From: Solirubrobacteraceae bacterium
GTDB taxonomy: Bacteria > Actinomycetota > Thermoleophilia > Solirubrobacterales > Solirubrobacteraceae
DNA length: 64,000 nucleotides
NCBI GenBank assembly: GCA_023230855.1
Contig: JALNWQ010000016.1
Location: 1-64,000, forward strand
Direction of reading: 5' to 3'
In this document: positions 1 to 9,502 of the stretch, one piece after another
Layout: each line of letters opens with the position of its first letter
Numbering within the stretch: position 1 is the first letter of the stretch
Notes under the pieces: generated by a model
The model's database searches: none
What the model saw: the letters and a program-made list of their open reading frames with translations, nothing else
Told to the model about the DNA's origin: nothing
Program-made: the position numbers and the translations under genes

Positions 1-278
1 CCGCCACAGACCTGCCGGTTCGCCGCCTTAGCGACACCCACCCCACGGACACGCCCACCGAAGCAGGTGCGGACGTCGCCCCGGTGACGAACCCCACCCT
101 CCCCCACGCCCCGCGCCCCCTCGACGTCGCCCACCGTCGCCGACGCGGCGCACCCCGCCACGGACCTGCCGGCTCGCCCCCACCGCGACACCCACCCCCT
201 CGACGTCGCTCACGGTCGCCGACGCGGCGCACCCCGCCACGGACCTGCCGGCTCGCCCCCACGGCGACACCCACCCCA
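1..278. repeat. 79-bp tandem repeat, about 2.5 copies
   Basis: Two near-identical 79-base units run 121-199 and 200-278, and the right half of a third, more diverged unit occupies 1-43. The units are C-rich on this strand. The whole stretch up to the gene start at 410 otherwise holds only further short 'cacccc/catcgg' variants (279-345). No convincing gene is seen: open frames on both strands are composition artefacts of the repeat. Confidence 0.75.
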
Positions 279-409
279 TCGGCGGCACCTACCCCACCCC
301 ATCGGAGACGCCCACCCCGCCCCATCGGCGACACCCCACCCCACCCCCACGCCCCGACCAAGCGCCCCGCGCCCCGACCACCCCGCGCCGTTCTGTCAGG
401 CTTGCGTCC

Positions 410-1015
410 GTGCCCGGCGCCGCCACCGTCGGGGCGCTCGTCGCCCTGACGCTCCTCCTTCCCGTCCGCGTGCTGTTGCAGCGGCGGTGGACCGGGGCGA
501 GCGGGATCGTCGTCGGTCCGGGGTCCGCGGCGCGACGCCCGGGGTCCGGTCGCACCGCGGTGGCGTTGCTCGCCGTCGGCTCGCTGCTCGTCGGGCTGGG
601 GCCGCTCCTGCACTGGACCGGGGTCGGGTGGGCGTGGGAGCCGGCGGACGCGACGCTCGTCCACGGGGTGGGGATCGTGCTCGTCGTCGGCGGCACCGCG
701 TGGACGTTCTGGGCCCAGGTCGTCATGCGCGACGCGTGGCGGGTCGGGCAGCGCGACGACGAGCGGCTGCGGCTCGTCACCGACGGGCCGTTCGCGCACG
801 TCCGTCACCCCGTGTACAGCGGGATGGTCGCGATCGGCGTCGGGCTGTTGCTCGTCGACCCGACCGTCGCCGGCGCGATCGGGGCGCCGCTGCTCGCGGC
901 CGGGGCGATCGTGCAGGCGCTCCGGGTCGAGGAGCCACACCTGCGCGACGTCCACGGCGCCGCGTACTGGGCGTGGGCGCGCGACACCGGCCGGTTCCTC
1001 CCCCGGGTACGCTGA
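410..1015 (+). CDS. Isoprenylcysteine carboxyl methyltransferase-like membrane protein
   Basis: A 201-residue integral membrane protein with about four hydrophobic segments. The C-terminal half carries the ICMT/PEMT-family signature: a 'GPFAHVRHPVYSG' motif near residue 130, then 'EEPHLRDVHG' and a 'Y..W......FLP' ending, which in the family form the S-adenosylmethionine pocket. Such enzymes methylate isoprenylcysteine, phospholipid or other hydrophobic acceptors at the inner membrane; the bacterial substrate is usually unknown. The start is a GTG at the boundary of the upstream repeat region. An unknown membrane gene follows 8 bases downstream and is probably co-transcribed. Confidence 0.75.
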   Translation: MPGAATVGALVALTLLLPVRVLLQRRWTGASGIVVGPGSAARRPGSGRTAVALLAVGSLLVGLGPLLHWTGVGWAWEPADATLVHGVGIVLVVGGTAWTFWAQVVMRDAWRVGQRDDERLRLVTDGPFAHVRHPVYSGMVAIGVGLLLVDPTVAGAIGAPLLAAGAIVQALRVEEPHLRDVHGAAYWAWARDTGRFLPRVR

Positions 1016-1023
1016 CCGCGGTG

Positions 1024-1941
1024 ATGGCCCCGCTGGACCGGTTCGACGACCCGCCCCCGGGCAGCACCGCCGACCCCGACGCGTGGCGTCGAGCGGTGGC
1101 CGAGGTGCAACGGGCCGCGGTCACCGCCGGCGAGAGCGGCCGACGACCGGTGCACCCGGTCCTGCCCGAGGTCCGTCCGGGCGTGACCGTGTGGTGGATG
1201 GTGCGTCCCAGCGCGCCGGCGTGGCCGCTCGGGATCGACGTCGACCCCGCCGGCACCGGTCAGACCGCCCCCGGTCGCGTGCCCGCGCGCCGCGAGGTGT
1301 CGCGTCGCACGGTGGCCACCGCGATCGGCCTCGGCGCGGCCGGCGGCGTCACCGCCGACCTGGCGTTCTTCGGAGGTCAGGTCGTCGGCGTCGGGATCGT
1401 GGGCGGGATCGTCGTCGGCATCGGGGCGCTGCTCGCCGGCGACCTGCGGTACCGCGGGTACCGGACCCCGTCGACGCCGGTCCGCAATCGTCGCCTGCGA
1501 CTCGCCGAGCCGGCGGTCCGCGAACCGGCGGCCGGGCACGACCAGCTGCGTCGGATCCTCCACGCGCACGGCGTCGCGCACCGGCTGACCGTCGGATCGG
1601 ACCCGGAGCCCGACGCGGCGTTCGCCCGCGACGCGCTGCACCGGCTCCTGTGGGTGGCGGCCGCACCGGGCGCCACCCCGACGCGGGCCGGCGCCCCCGG
1701 CGACGGGTCCGACGCGCACCGCCTCGAGGACCTGGCCCGCGCCGCCGACGCGCTGGCGGCCGACCTGGACGAGCTGGAGCGTCGCACCGCTCGCGGACCG
1801 CTCGGGATCGAGCCCGCCGACGACGACGCAGACGACGATCCCCGCACCACCGACGGCGGGGATGCCGAGCAGGACGGAGCGATCGCGTTCGCCGAGCACA
1901 CCCGCGCCAACCTTCGGCGCGCGCTCGACGAAGCCGGCTGA
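1024..1941 (+). CDS. Hypothetical membrane protein
   Basis: About 305 residues, not recognised. Residues 1-90 are hydrophilic; a glycine/valine-rich hydrophobic region near residues 100-140 probably forms two membrane helices; the remainder is hydrophilic, with an acidic run near the end. An ATG at 1024 directly follows a GTG at 1021 and lies 8 bases after the preceding methyltransferase-like gene, so the two look like an operon. The frame stays open upstream inside that gene, but that part is its shadow. It is convergent with thyX. Confidence 0.55.
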   Translation: MAPLDRFDDPPPGSTADPDAWRRAVAEVQRAAVTAGESGRRPVHPVLPEVRPGVTVWWMVRPSAPAWPLGIDVDPAGTGQTAPGRVPARREVSRRTVATAIGLGAAGGVTADLAFFGGQVVGVGIVGGIVVGIGALLAGDLRYRGYRTPSTPVRNRRLRLAEPAVREPAAGHDQLRRILHAHGVAHRLTVGSDPEPDAAFARDALHRLLWVAAAPGATPTRAGAPGDGSDAHRLEDLARAADALAADLDELERRTARGPLGIEPADDDADDDPRTTDGGDAEQDGAIAFAEHTRANLRRALDEAG

Positions 1942-1948
1942 CCGCCGG

Positions 1949-2731
1949 TCAGACCTTGCGGTACCGCGGCGCCCAGGACCCGTCGTCGGCCTTGACGAAG
2001 TCCTGGAACAGGCCGGGCGCCTCAGCCTGCATGACCGTGGCGATGCGGTCGAACACGAGCCGCAGCTCCTCCTCGGCGCCGTCGGCGGTCCGCGTCTCGA
2101 TGACGTGGCGGATCGTCCGCGCGTTGGCGGTCCAGATGATGTCGGTGCTCAGGCCGATCGGGGCCAGGCGACGCAGGGCGGAGGTGACCTCCTTCTTCAC
2201 GTGGAAGGGGACCCCCTCCTCGTCGATGCCGAGCTCCTCGGCCGCCTTCACCTGGAACTCCTCGAGCTGCTCGACGATCGCGACGACCTGGTCGCGGACC
2301 GGCTCGAGCGCCGGGGGCACCCGGAACCCGATGTCGGTGAGCCGCACGTACCGCAGCGACTCCTGGCTGAACGCCGACCCGGCCCGGTGCCGGACGAGCT
2401 CGTGGGTGAAGACGCGGGACACGTTGCGCAGCGCGAACGAGTAGTTGGCGTGCTCCAGCACGCTGCCGTGCGCGGAGCGCAGGATGTTCTCGAAGTACTC
2501 GCGCTGGTCGGTCCGCACGCGGGTGACGTTTGGGTTGAGCCCCGGCTCCCAACTGCGGTAGCAGGCACGCCCACCGAACTCGACGAGCATCTCGCCGTCG
2601 TTGCGCTCGCCGTCGGCCAGGCGTCGATCCAACCAGGACGCGCCACCGACCTCGTCGAGGTAGGAGCGCATCCCGTCCAGGTCGATGGATGGACGGGCGA
2701 TGAGGTGGACGGTCGGCTTGGTCTCGTGCAT
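1949..2731 (-). CDS. thyX: Flavin-dependent thymidylate synthase ThyX
   Basis: A 260-residue enzyme that makes dTMP from dUMP using methylenetetrahydrofolate as carbon donor and FAD/NADPH as reductant. The ThyX signature is seen at residues 114-128 ('RHRAGSAFSQESLRY'), matching RHRxxSxxxxSxR(Y), the dUMP/FAD-binding motif. Length is typical of the family. The ATG at 2731 is preceded by a purine-rich AGGAG ribosome site. No thyA-type gene is in the window, so this may be the organism's thymidylate source. Confidence 0.95.
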   Translation of the reverse strand: MHETKPTVHLIARPSIDLDGMRSYLDEVGGASWLDRRLADGERNDGEMLVEFGGRACYRSWEPGLNPNVTRVRTDQREYFENILRSAHGSVLEHANYSFALRNVSRVFTHELVRHRAGSAFSQESLRYVRLTDIGFRVPPALEPVRDQVVAIVEQLEEFQVKAAEELGIDEEGVPFHVKKEVTSALRRLAPIGLSTDIIWTANARTIRHVIETRTADGAEEELRLVFDRIATVMQAEAPGLFQDFVKADDGSWAPRYRKV

Positions 2732-2906
2732 GGGTCTCCTAGACGCGGTCGGCGGCCGTCGGGTCGGCCCCGCTGGAGCCCATCTCGCCCCTCACCGGGC
2801 ACCGCACGGAACCCGGGACCGTATCGGTCCCGCGCCGCCGATTCTCCCCGGTCGCGCCCGGACGCGACGCCGGCCCGACGGCACGGGGCCCCGACCGTGG
2901 TGGACG

Positions 2907-3827
2907 CTACCGGCGGACCCGGACCGTGCCGGCCTTGACGACCGTCGTGCGGCCCTTGGCGGGACGCAGTCGCACCACGACGCGCCACCGTCCGGCGGGG
3001 GCCCGGACGCTCACCCGGTACGCGCGCTCGCGCTTCGCCAGCCTCCGGTACCCGGTGCGGATCAGGCGATTGCCGCGTCGCAGCTCGACGCGCAGCCGTT
3101 GCTTGCCGGACCGGACGTGGATCCCGATCCGCACCGTCCGCCCGCGCGCCCGCGGCCGGCCGACCTTGATCGGCAGGCGGGTCGCGCCCTCCCCGATCCC
3201 GGTCCCGGTCCCACCGCCGTCGCCCGCGCCGCCGTCGCCGGAGTCGGTGCCGCGGTCCACGTCGGAGTCGGTGCCGGTCTCGCCGCCGGTCCCTCCGTCG
3301 TCGTCTCCGTCCGGCGCGCCGGCGGTCTTCGCGTCCGCGAGCGACGCCGGGCAGTCGAGGACGAACGCCACGGCGTGCCCGCCCTTGATCCCGACGCCGA
3401 TCCGGTTCGAGTCGACGTCGAGGATGACCTGCCGGTGCCCCGCGGAGCGCAACCACTGCTCGAGCGCCCCGGCGGCGGTCATGCCGAGGGAGTTCTGCGC
3501 CAGGACCGGCCCGCTCCAGCTGAACTCCGAGCATCCGGCCGCGCGGGCACGGGCGATGTACGGCGGGTCGAACTCGTGCGAGATGTCGTCCCGCTCGACG
3601 TTCGCCGCCACGTAGTCGTCGGCGATCTCGGTGAGGATCGCGGCGGGCCGGAGCGGATCCAGGCCCTGCTTCGCCCGCTCCGCGTTGAGCAGCTTCACGA
3701 ACGCGCCCTCGGTGGTGGACTGCACCGGGTCGCCGGCCATCGCGGGAGCCGTCAGCCCCAACGTCGTGGCCGCCGCGAGCGCGGCGACCGCGAAGGTCGT
3801 GCGGGATCGACGCAACGTGTGGCTCAT
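2907..3827 (-). CDS. Secreted CAP/SCP-domain protein with C-terminal beta domain
   Basis: 306 residues. An N-terminal signal peptide ('TFAVAALAAATTLGL...AMAG', cleavage near residue 32) is followed by a CAP (SCP/PR-1, YkwD-like) domain recognisable by 'LLNAERAKQGLDPLRP', 'DDISHEF', 'GPVLAQNS' and 'WLRSAGHRQVILD'. A Gly/Asp/Thr linker (about 185-225) leads to a basic, Arg-rich C-terminal beta domain. The CAP His/Glu site is only partly visible. Function is unknown, probably extracellular. A GAGGAG ribosome site precedes the ATG, and a TATCCT -10 candidate lies at 3877-3882 with a leader of about 45 bases. Confidence 0.8.
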   Translation of the reverse strand: MSHTLRRSRTTFAVAALAAATTLGLTAPAMAGDPVQSTTEGAFVKLLNAERAKQGLDPLRPAAILTEIADDYVAANVERDDISHEFDPPYIARARAAGCSEFSWSGPVLAQNSLGMTAAGALEQWLRSAGHRQVILDVDSNRIGVGIKGGHAVAFVLDCPASLADAKTAGAPDGDDDGGTGGETGTDSDVDRGTDSGDGGAGDGGGTGTGIGEGATRLPIKVGRPRARGRTVRIGIHVRSGKQRLRVELRRGNRLIRTGYRRLAKRERAYRVSVRAPAGRWRVVVRLRPAKGRTTVVKAGTVRVRR

Positions 3828-3995
3828 CGGTGACTCCTCGCGGTCCGCCCCCGGCGACGGTCGACGGCGTACGACGAGGATAGCCGTCGATGGGGCGGCC
3901 GCCCCGCACCACCGAGCCGATCCGGGGCCCGGTCGCCCGGTGACAGGTTGGCGGACCGGAACGCCGGCCCGCCCGCCCCCGGGCCGCCGGCCGGG

Positions 3996-5723
3996 TCAGA
4001 ACAGGTCCGGCAGGGCGTCCGCGACGGCGCCGACGGTGTCCATCAGCGGGTCCGGGTAGACGCCCAGGCCGACGACCGCGATCGCCGACGCCGCGGCGAC
4101 GAGGATCGCCGGGACGTGCGGGCGCGACGACGGCTCGGGAACGACCTCGTCGGGGATCGCCGTGGCCACGTCGGTCGCGCCCGGGACGAGGACCGCGGTC
4201 GACGGTCCGCGCCCACCACCGACGACGACCGCGTCGCCACCGTCCGTCGCGACGTCCGGGTCACGCTCCGCGCGTGCGCCCCCGCCGACGAGGGCCGCGT
4301 CGGCGTCCCCGTCACGGTCGGCCTCGCCGTCGCCCGCCGCGTCGGCGGTCGTCGCGGCCACCGCCGCGTCCTGACCGCCGCCGAGCCACATCCGGGCGAC
4401 GAGCCGGAGGTAGTACGCGAACGAGATCATCGACCCGATGACGAGGAACAGCGCCAACCAGCCGTAGCCGTTGTCGAACGCCGCCTCGACGAGGCGGAGC
4501 TTGCCGACGAACCCGACGGTCGCCGGAACGCCCGCCAGGCCGAGCAGGCCGAGGGTGAGCGACACCGCCACCACCGGACGGCGACGACCGAGGCCGTCGA
4601 ACGCCTGCTGGTCGTCGGTGCCGGTCTCCTCCTCCACCGCGACGACCGCGGCGAAGCACGCGAAGCTCATCACGACGTAGGCGAGGAGGTAGAACACCAT
4701 CGCCTCGGCGCCGAGCTGCGTCGCCACGACGACGCCGACGAGCAGGTAGCCGGCCTGGGCGATCGACGAGTACGCGAGCAGGCGCTTGACCGAGCCCTGG
4801 CCGAGCGCGCCGACGTTGCCGACGATCATCGCGATCGCGGCGAGCACCGCCACCGCGGGGCCCCACGTGCCGGACGCGCCGGGCAGCGCCACGTCGAACA
4901 GGCGCACGATGGCGATGAGGACCGCGACCTTCGTCGCCGTCGCCATGAACGCCGTCACCGACGTCGGGGCGCCCTCGTACACGTCGGGGGTCCACTGGTG
5001 GAACGGGGCGACCGACGCCTTGAACGCCAGGCCGACGAGCGCCATCGCGATGCCGCCGAGCAGCAGCGCGTCGTCCGACAGGCCGTCCTCGCGGATCGCC
5101 GTGGCGATCGCCTCGTAGTCCAGGTGCCCGGTCGCGCCGAAGATCAACGCGTAGCCGTAGAGCAGCGTGGCGGACCCGACCGACCCGATGATGAGGTACT
5201 TCATGCCGGACTCGAGCGAGCGACGACGCCGCAGCTCGGTCGCGGCCAGCACGTACAGCGGGATCGACAGGAGCTCGAGGCCCAGGAACGACGACACGAG
5301 GTTCTGGGCGCTGAGGAAGAGCACCATGCCGGCGCCCGTGACGAGCAGCAACGAATGGAACTCGCCGTGCGACGCCTCGCGCGCCGCGAGCGAGCGGATC
5401 GACAGCAACGCGGCGGCGGCGCCGGACGCGCCGACCGCGATCGTGCCGATCATCGCCAACGGGTCGAGCGCGAGCGCCCCGCCGACGAGGCTGCCGCGCT
5501 CGTCCCACTGCCAGATCGCGAGGCCGATCGACGCGACGAAGACGGCGAAGCTCAGGGCGGGGACGAGCACCTCGCGGACCGCGCGGGCGCGGAAGAGGCC
5601 CAGGAGGAGCACGGCGACCGCCCCGACCGACAGCGCGAGCAGCGGCGACAGGCCCGCCCAGTCGATGTCGGGCGTCTCGAGCTTGGCGAGCGCCGCGAGC
5701 GGCGCGAGGATCGACGCGCTCAT
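3996..5723 (-). CDS. nuoN: NADH-quinone oxidoreductase subunit N
   Basis: 575 residues, last gene of the complex I operon. NuoN is one of three antiporter-like proton-pumping membrane subunits. The core shows the expected helices, including 'VAPFHQWTPDVYEGAPTSV' and 'KRLLAYSSIAQAGYLLVG', which hold the conserved channel Lys and the broken helix. Unusual: between the helix ending 'YYLRLVARMWLGG' and the final helix 'VPAILVAAASAIAVVGL' there is an 80-90 residue acidic, Ala/Gly/Asp-rich insertion, so the protein is longer than usual. Its start overlaps nuoM's stop by four bases. Confidence 0.96.
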   Translation of the reverse strand: MSASILAPLAALAKLETPDIDWAGLSPLLALSVGAVAVLLLGLFRARAVREVLVPALSFAVFVASIGLAIWQWDERGSLVGGALALDPLAMIGTIAVGASGAAAALLSIRSLAAREASHGEFHSLLLVTGAGMVLFLSAQNLVSSFLGLELLSIPLYVLAATELRRRRSLESGMKYLIIGSVGSATLLYGYALIFGATGHLDYEAIATAIREDGLSDDALLLGGIAMALVGLAFKASVAPFHQWTPDVYEGAPTSVTAFMATATKVAVLIAIVRLFDVALPGASGTWGPAVAVLAAIAMIVGNVGALGQGSVKRLLAYSSIAQAGYLLVGVVVATQLGAEAMVFYLLAYVVMSFACFAAVVAVEEETGTDDQQAFDGLGRRRPVVAVSLTLGLLGLAGVPATVGFVGKLRLVEAAFDNGYGWLALFLVIGSMISFAYYLRLVARMWLGGGQDAAVAATTADAAGDGEADRDGDADAALVGGGARAERDPDVATDGGDAVVVGGGRGPSTAVLVPGATDVATAIPDEVVPEPSSRPHVPAILVAAASAIAVVGLGVYPDPLMDTVGAVADALPDLF

Positions 5724-7456
5724 CGGCCCGCTCCGTCCGTCGGCAGATCATCGGTGGGGGCGCCCGTCGTCGGGTCGACCGGCATCCCGGAGGACGGGTC
5801 GACCGGCATGCCCGTGGTCGGGTCGATCGGCAGCCCGGTCGTCGGGTCGATCTCGATCCCGCCGGCGCCGGCGGCGCCCGCAGCGGTCCCGGCGCCGGCC
5901 GCTCCACCGGCGGTCGCGCCACCGGCCGCCGTGGTCGCCGACGCGCCTTCGTCACGGACGCCCGTGCGACCGTCGGCGATCGCCGCCGCGTGGGCGGCCG
6001 CCCCGGCGGCCCGGTCGGTGTCGCGCAGGACGACGTCGGGCTGCAGCGCCAGGGCGACGATGACGAGCACCGGCACGGCCAGCAGGCCCAGCTCCGACGG
6101 CGACAGCTCGCGGCTGTCGACCTTCGGCCCGACCCGGTTGTGGGTCGTGCGGATGAAGAGCCGCAGCGCGTAGACCGACGCGAGGACGACGCCGAGCGAC
6201 GCGACGATCGCGAATCCGGGCGCGACGCCCTCCCACGCCCCACGCAGGATGTAGAACTCGCCGGCGAAGTTCGCGCTGCCCGGCATCGCCAGCAGCGCGT
6301 ACGTCACGACGATGAAGAGCGCGGCGAAGATCGGGGCGCGGAACGCCACGCCACCCATGTCGCGCAGGTCCTCCGACCCGCCCGCGCGGGCGGCGAGGAT
6401 CGCCACGACGAGCATCGCCGGCAGCGTGACGAGGCCGTGGTTCACCGAGTGGAGGATCGCGCCGGCGGCGCCGTCCTCGCGCAGCGTCAGCGCGCCGATG
6501 GTGATGAACCCCAGCTGCGCGATCGACGAGTAGGCGAGCACCAGGCGGATGTCGGTCGTCGTGAACGCCACGACGCTCGCGTAGAGGATCGAGATCACCG
6601 CGACGACGAGCACGACGAGCCGCAGGTCGACGACGCCCTCGGGCAGCAGCGGGAGCGCGAGCGCGATGAACCCGTAGGCGGCGACCTTGCTCAGCACGCC
6701 GGAGAAGACCGCGAGCACCGGCAGCGACATCGACTTGTAGCCGTCGCGGACCCAGCCGTGGATCGGGAACGCCGGCATCTTCACGAGGAACGCCGCGGCG
6801 AAGCACGCGAAGATCCAGCCCTGGCTGCCCTCGGGCACGCCGCGCTCGGCGATGTCGGCCAGGGCGAAGCTGATCTCGCCGCCCTGCGGGGTGGCGAGCA
6901 CGCCCGCGGCGACCGCGGCGATGAGCATGAGCAGCGACCCGACGAGGGTGTAGACGACCATCTTCAGGACGGCCGACACGCGCTGCTGCCGCTCCCCGTC
7001 GCCCCACCCGATGGCGAGGAAGAAGAACGGGATGAGCATGAGGTCGAAGAACCCGACGAAGAGCAGCAGGTCCTGGGCGAGGAACGCGCCGAGGACCGAC
7101 GTCTGACCGATCCCCAGGAGCAGGTAGTACGCGCCGGGACGGTCGTCCTGGACCCGGTCCTGCGTCGCCGACCAGACGATCGCGAACGCGAACCCGACGG
7201 TCGTGAGGAGCAGGAGCCAGACGTTGAGCCCGGTCGTCGCGAGCGAGTAGTCGACGCCGAGGGCGCCGATCCACTCGTCGGACGTCACGCGCTGCAGGCC
7301 GCCGGCGTCACGGTCGAAGTCCAGCAGGAACGCCACCGACAGCGCCAGGATCGCGAGCGACCCGGGGACGGCGACGAGGCGGGCGTGGCGACCGGCCGCC
7401 AGGCCGAGCAGGCCGACGACGACGGGGAGCCAGAGGAGGATCGAGAGGTGCAGCAT
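5720..7456 (-). CDS. nuoM: NADH-quinone oxidoreductase subunit M
   Basis: 578 residues, antiporter-like complex I membrane subunit. 'PAFPIHGWVRDGYKSM' and 'LAYSSIAQLGFITIG' are the Mrp/NuoM core motifs containing the proton-channel residues. The last 80 or so residues are an Ala/Gly-rich linker followed by four tandem copies of an eight-residue unit of type (I/V)DPTTGxP, encoded by 24-base DNA repeats near 5757-5852. This tail is not part of the usual subunit. It lies between nuoL (3-base gap) and nuoN (4-base overlap). Confidence 0.96.
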   Translation of the reverse strand: MLHLSILLWLPVVVGLLGLAAGRHARLVAVPGSLAILALSVAFLLDFDRDAGGLQRVTSDEWIGALGVDYSLATTGLNVWLLLLTTVGFAFAIVWSATQDRVQDDRPGAYYLLLGIGQTSVLGAFLAQDLLLFVGFFDLMLIPFFFLAIGWGDGERQQRVSAVLKMVVYTLVGSLLMLIAAVAAGVLATPQGGEISFALADIAERGVPEGSQGWIFACFAAAFLVKMPAFPIHGWVRDGYKSMSLPVLAVFSGVLSKVAAYGFIALALPLLPEGVVDLRLVVLVVAVISILYASVVAFTTTDIRLVLAYSSIAQLGFITIGALTLREDGAAGAILHSVNHGLVTLPAMLVVAILAARAGGSEDLRDMGGVAFRAPIFAALFIVVTYALLAMPGSANFAGEFYILRGAWEGVAPGFAIVASLGVVLASVYALRLFIRTTHNRVGPKVDSRELSPSELGLLAVPVLVIVALALQPDVVLRDTDRAAGAAAHAAAIADGRTGVRDEGASATTAAGGATAGGAAGAGTAAGAAGAGGIEIDPTTGLPIDPTTGMPVDPSSGMPVDPTTGAPTDDLPTDGAGR

Positions 7457-7459
7457 CGC

Positions 7460-9502
7460 TCAGCTCTGGGCCAGGAAGTAGACGAGGACGGCGGCCAACC
7501 CGGCGAGCAGCACCGCGGAGTAGCCGCGCAGGTAGCCGGACTGCATGCGCCGCACGAGGGCGGACGCGCCGCGGACCGTGCCGGTGGTCCCCCCGACGAG
7601 GCCCGCGCCGACGACGAGCCGGTCGAACGTGTCGTGGAAGAACCGGCCGAGCCAGCGGGCCGGGGCGACGATCGTCGCGTGGATGAGCTCGTCGAACCAC
7701 CACTTGTTGACGAACAGCCGGTGCAGCCGCGGGAACCGCTCCTGCCATCCGGACGAGATCGCGGTGGACTCACGACCCTCCTGGGCGGGTCGGCCCCAGA
7801 TCACGTAGGCGACGTAGATGCCGGCCACGGCGATGAGCGTGCCGACGACCATGCCGACGACGATGATCGTGTCGCTCGGGTGGTGCAGGCCGCGCTCGGC
7901 GAACACCGGGTCGAGGAGGAAGTCCTCCATCGGCGTCAGGACCTTGGGGATGCCGAGCAGCCCGCCGACGCTCGCCAGCACGGCGAGGCCGCCCATCGCG
8001 ATCCGCATCGGGAGCGCGCGCTCGGCGATGTGGTGCTCGGGACCCGGGAACCCGACGTGGGTGTCCTCGAGCTCGCCGGTGGCCGGGTTGCGGTGGTCGG
8101 GCGCGTGGTACAGGCGCCCGTCCTCGAGCTCCTGCGCCTCGGGGCACGGCGGCCCCCAGAACGCCCGGAAGATCATCCGCCACGTGTAGATGGCGGTGAG
8201 GAACGCGCCGAGGTAGCCGCCGATGACGAGGATCCACATCCAGCCGCCCTCGCCGGCCATCGCCGCGAGGATCTCGTCCTTGGAGAAGAACCCCGAGAAC
8301 GGTGGGACGCCCGCGAGCGCCAGGCCGCCGATGACGAACGCGCCGTAGGTGAACGGCATCGCCTTGCGGAAGCCGCGCATCCTGTCGAGCGACTGCTCGC
8401 CGGCCATCGCCGCGATGAGCGACCCGGCGGCCATGAAGAGCATCGCCTTGAAGAACGCGTGCGTCGTCAGGTGGAACATGCCCGCGACGTACGCCCCGGC
8501 GGACACGGCCATGATCATGTAGCCGATCTGCGACATCGTCGAGTAGGCGATGACGCGCTTGAGATCGGTCTGGGTCAGGCCGATCGTGCCGGCCACCAGC
8601 AGCGTCAGCAGGCCGATCACCGCGCCGACGACCTGCGCCGTGGGCGCGAGCTCCATCAACGGGTTGAGGCGGGCGATGAGGTAGACGCCCGCGGTGACCA
8701 TCGTCGCCGCGTGGATGAGGGAGGAGACCGGGGTCGGGCCCTCCATCGCGTCGGCGAGCCACGTGTGCAGCGGCAGCTGCGCGGACTTCGCGAACGCGCC
8801 GATCATGAGCAGCAGTAGCGCGACGGTGAGCGAGCCCTCCGATCCGCTGCCCGACCCGGCGAACGTGTCCTCGGCGGCGGCGAACGTCTCGAGGAAGTCG
8901 ACCGTGCCGGTGTGGCGCAGCAGCAGGATCGCGCCGAGCACCAGGCCGACGTCGCCGACGACGTTGATGACGAACGCCTTGATGCCGGCCGCCGTGGCGG
9001 TGGTGCGGCGGTACCAGTAGCTGATGAGCATGTAGCTCGCCGCGCCGACGAACGCCCAGCCCGCGATGAGGAGGAAGAAGTTCCCCGCCAGCACGAGCAG
9101 CAGCATCGAGAAGACGAAGAAGTTGAGGTACGCGAAGAACCGCGGATACCCCTCGTCGCCGCGCATGTACGCCAGCGAGTACAGGTGGATGAGCGTCGAG
9201 ACGCCCGTCACCACCAGCAGCATGATCACCGACAGCGGGTCGACGAGGATCTCCATCCGCACCTCGACCCCGCCGCTGGACGCGTAGGTCCAGAGCGACG
9301 ACGCGATCTGACGGCCACCCTCGGCGTCGCGGTCGAGCAACCCGATGAGGGTGAGGACGGAGAAGACGAACGCCAGGGCGATGGTGGCGGTGCCGACGAT
9401 CCCGGCCCCCACGCCGCGCCAGCCGCGGCCGCCGAGGGCGAGGAGGATGGTGCCGGCGAGTGGCAGGGCCAGGACGGTCCAGGCGGTGAACGTCGGGCTC
9501 AT
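7460..9502 (-). CDS. nuoL: NADH-quinone oxidoreductase subunit L
   Basis: 680 residues. NuoL is the distal proton-pumping subunit with the long lateral helix. Core motifs 'SAQLPLHTWLADAMEGPTPV' and 'KRVIAYSTMSQIGYMI' are present, and the C-terminus ends in hydrophobic helices. The ATG at 9502 overlaps the nuoK stop by four bases, so it is preferred over the long upstream open frame, which is only the shadow of nuoK/nuoJ. Translationally coupled in the nuo operon. Confidence 0.97.
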   Translation of the reverse strand: MSPTFTAWTVLALPLAGTILLALGGRGWRGVGAGIVGTATIALAFVFSVLTLIGLLDRDAEGGRQIASSLWTYASSGGVEVRMEILVDPLSVIMLLVVTGVSTLIHLYSLAYMRGDEGYPRFFAYLNFFVFSMLLLVLAGNFFLLIAGWAFVGAASYMLISYWYRRTTATAAGIKAFVINVVGDVGLVLGAILLLRHTGTVDFLETFAAAEDTFAGSGSGSEGSLTVALLLLMIGAFAKSAQLPLHTWLADAMEGPTPVSSLIHAATMVTAGVYLIARLNPLMELAPTAQVVGAVIGLLTLLVAGTIGLTQTDLKRVIAYSTMSQIGYMIMAVSAGAYVAGMFHLTTHAFFKAMLFMAAGSLIAAMAGEQSLDRMRGFRKAMPFTYGAFVIGGLALAGVPPFSGFFSKDEILAAMAGEGGWMWILVIGGYLGAFLTAIYTWRMIFRAFWGPPCPEAQELEDGRLYHAPDHRNPATGELEDTHVGFPGPEHHIAERALPMRIAMGGLAVLASVGGLLGIPKVLTPMEDFLLDPVFAERGLHHPSDTIIVVGMVVGTLIAVAGIYVAYVIWGRPAQEGRESTAISSGWQERFPRLHRLFVNKWWFDELIHATIVAPARWLGRFFHDTFDRLVVGAGLVGGTTGTVRGASALVRRMQSGYLRGYSAVLLAGLAAVLVYFLAQS

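Noticed and set aside
3948..8818. Very long plus-strand frames opposite nuoN, nuoM and nuoL
   Set aside because: Antisense shadows: His/Arg/Asp/Glu-rich translation typical of reading GC-rich membrane genes backwards; no start context or family.
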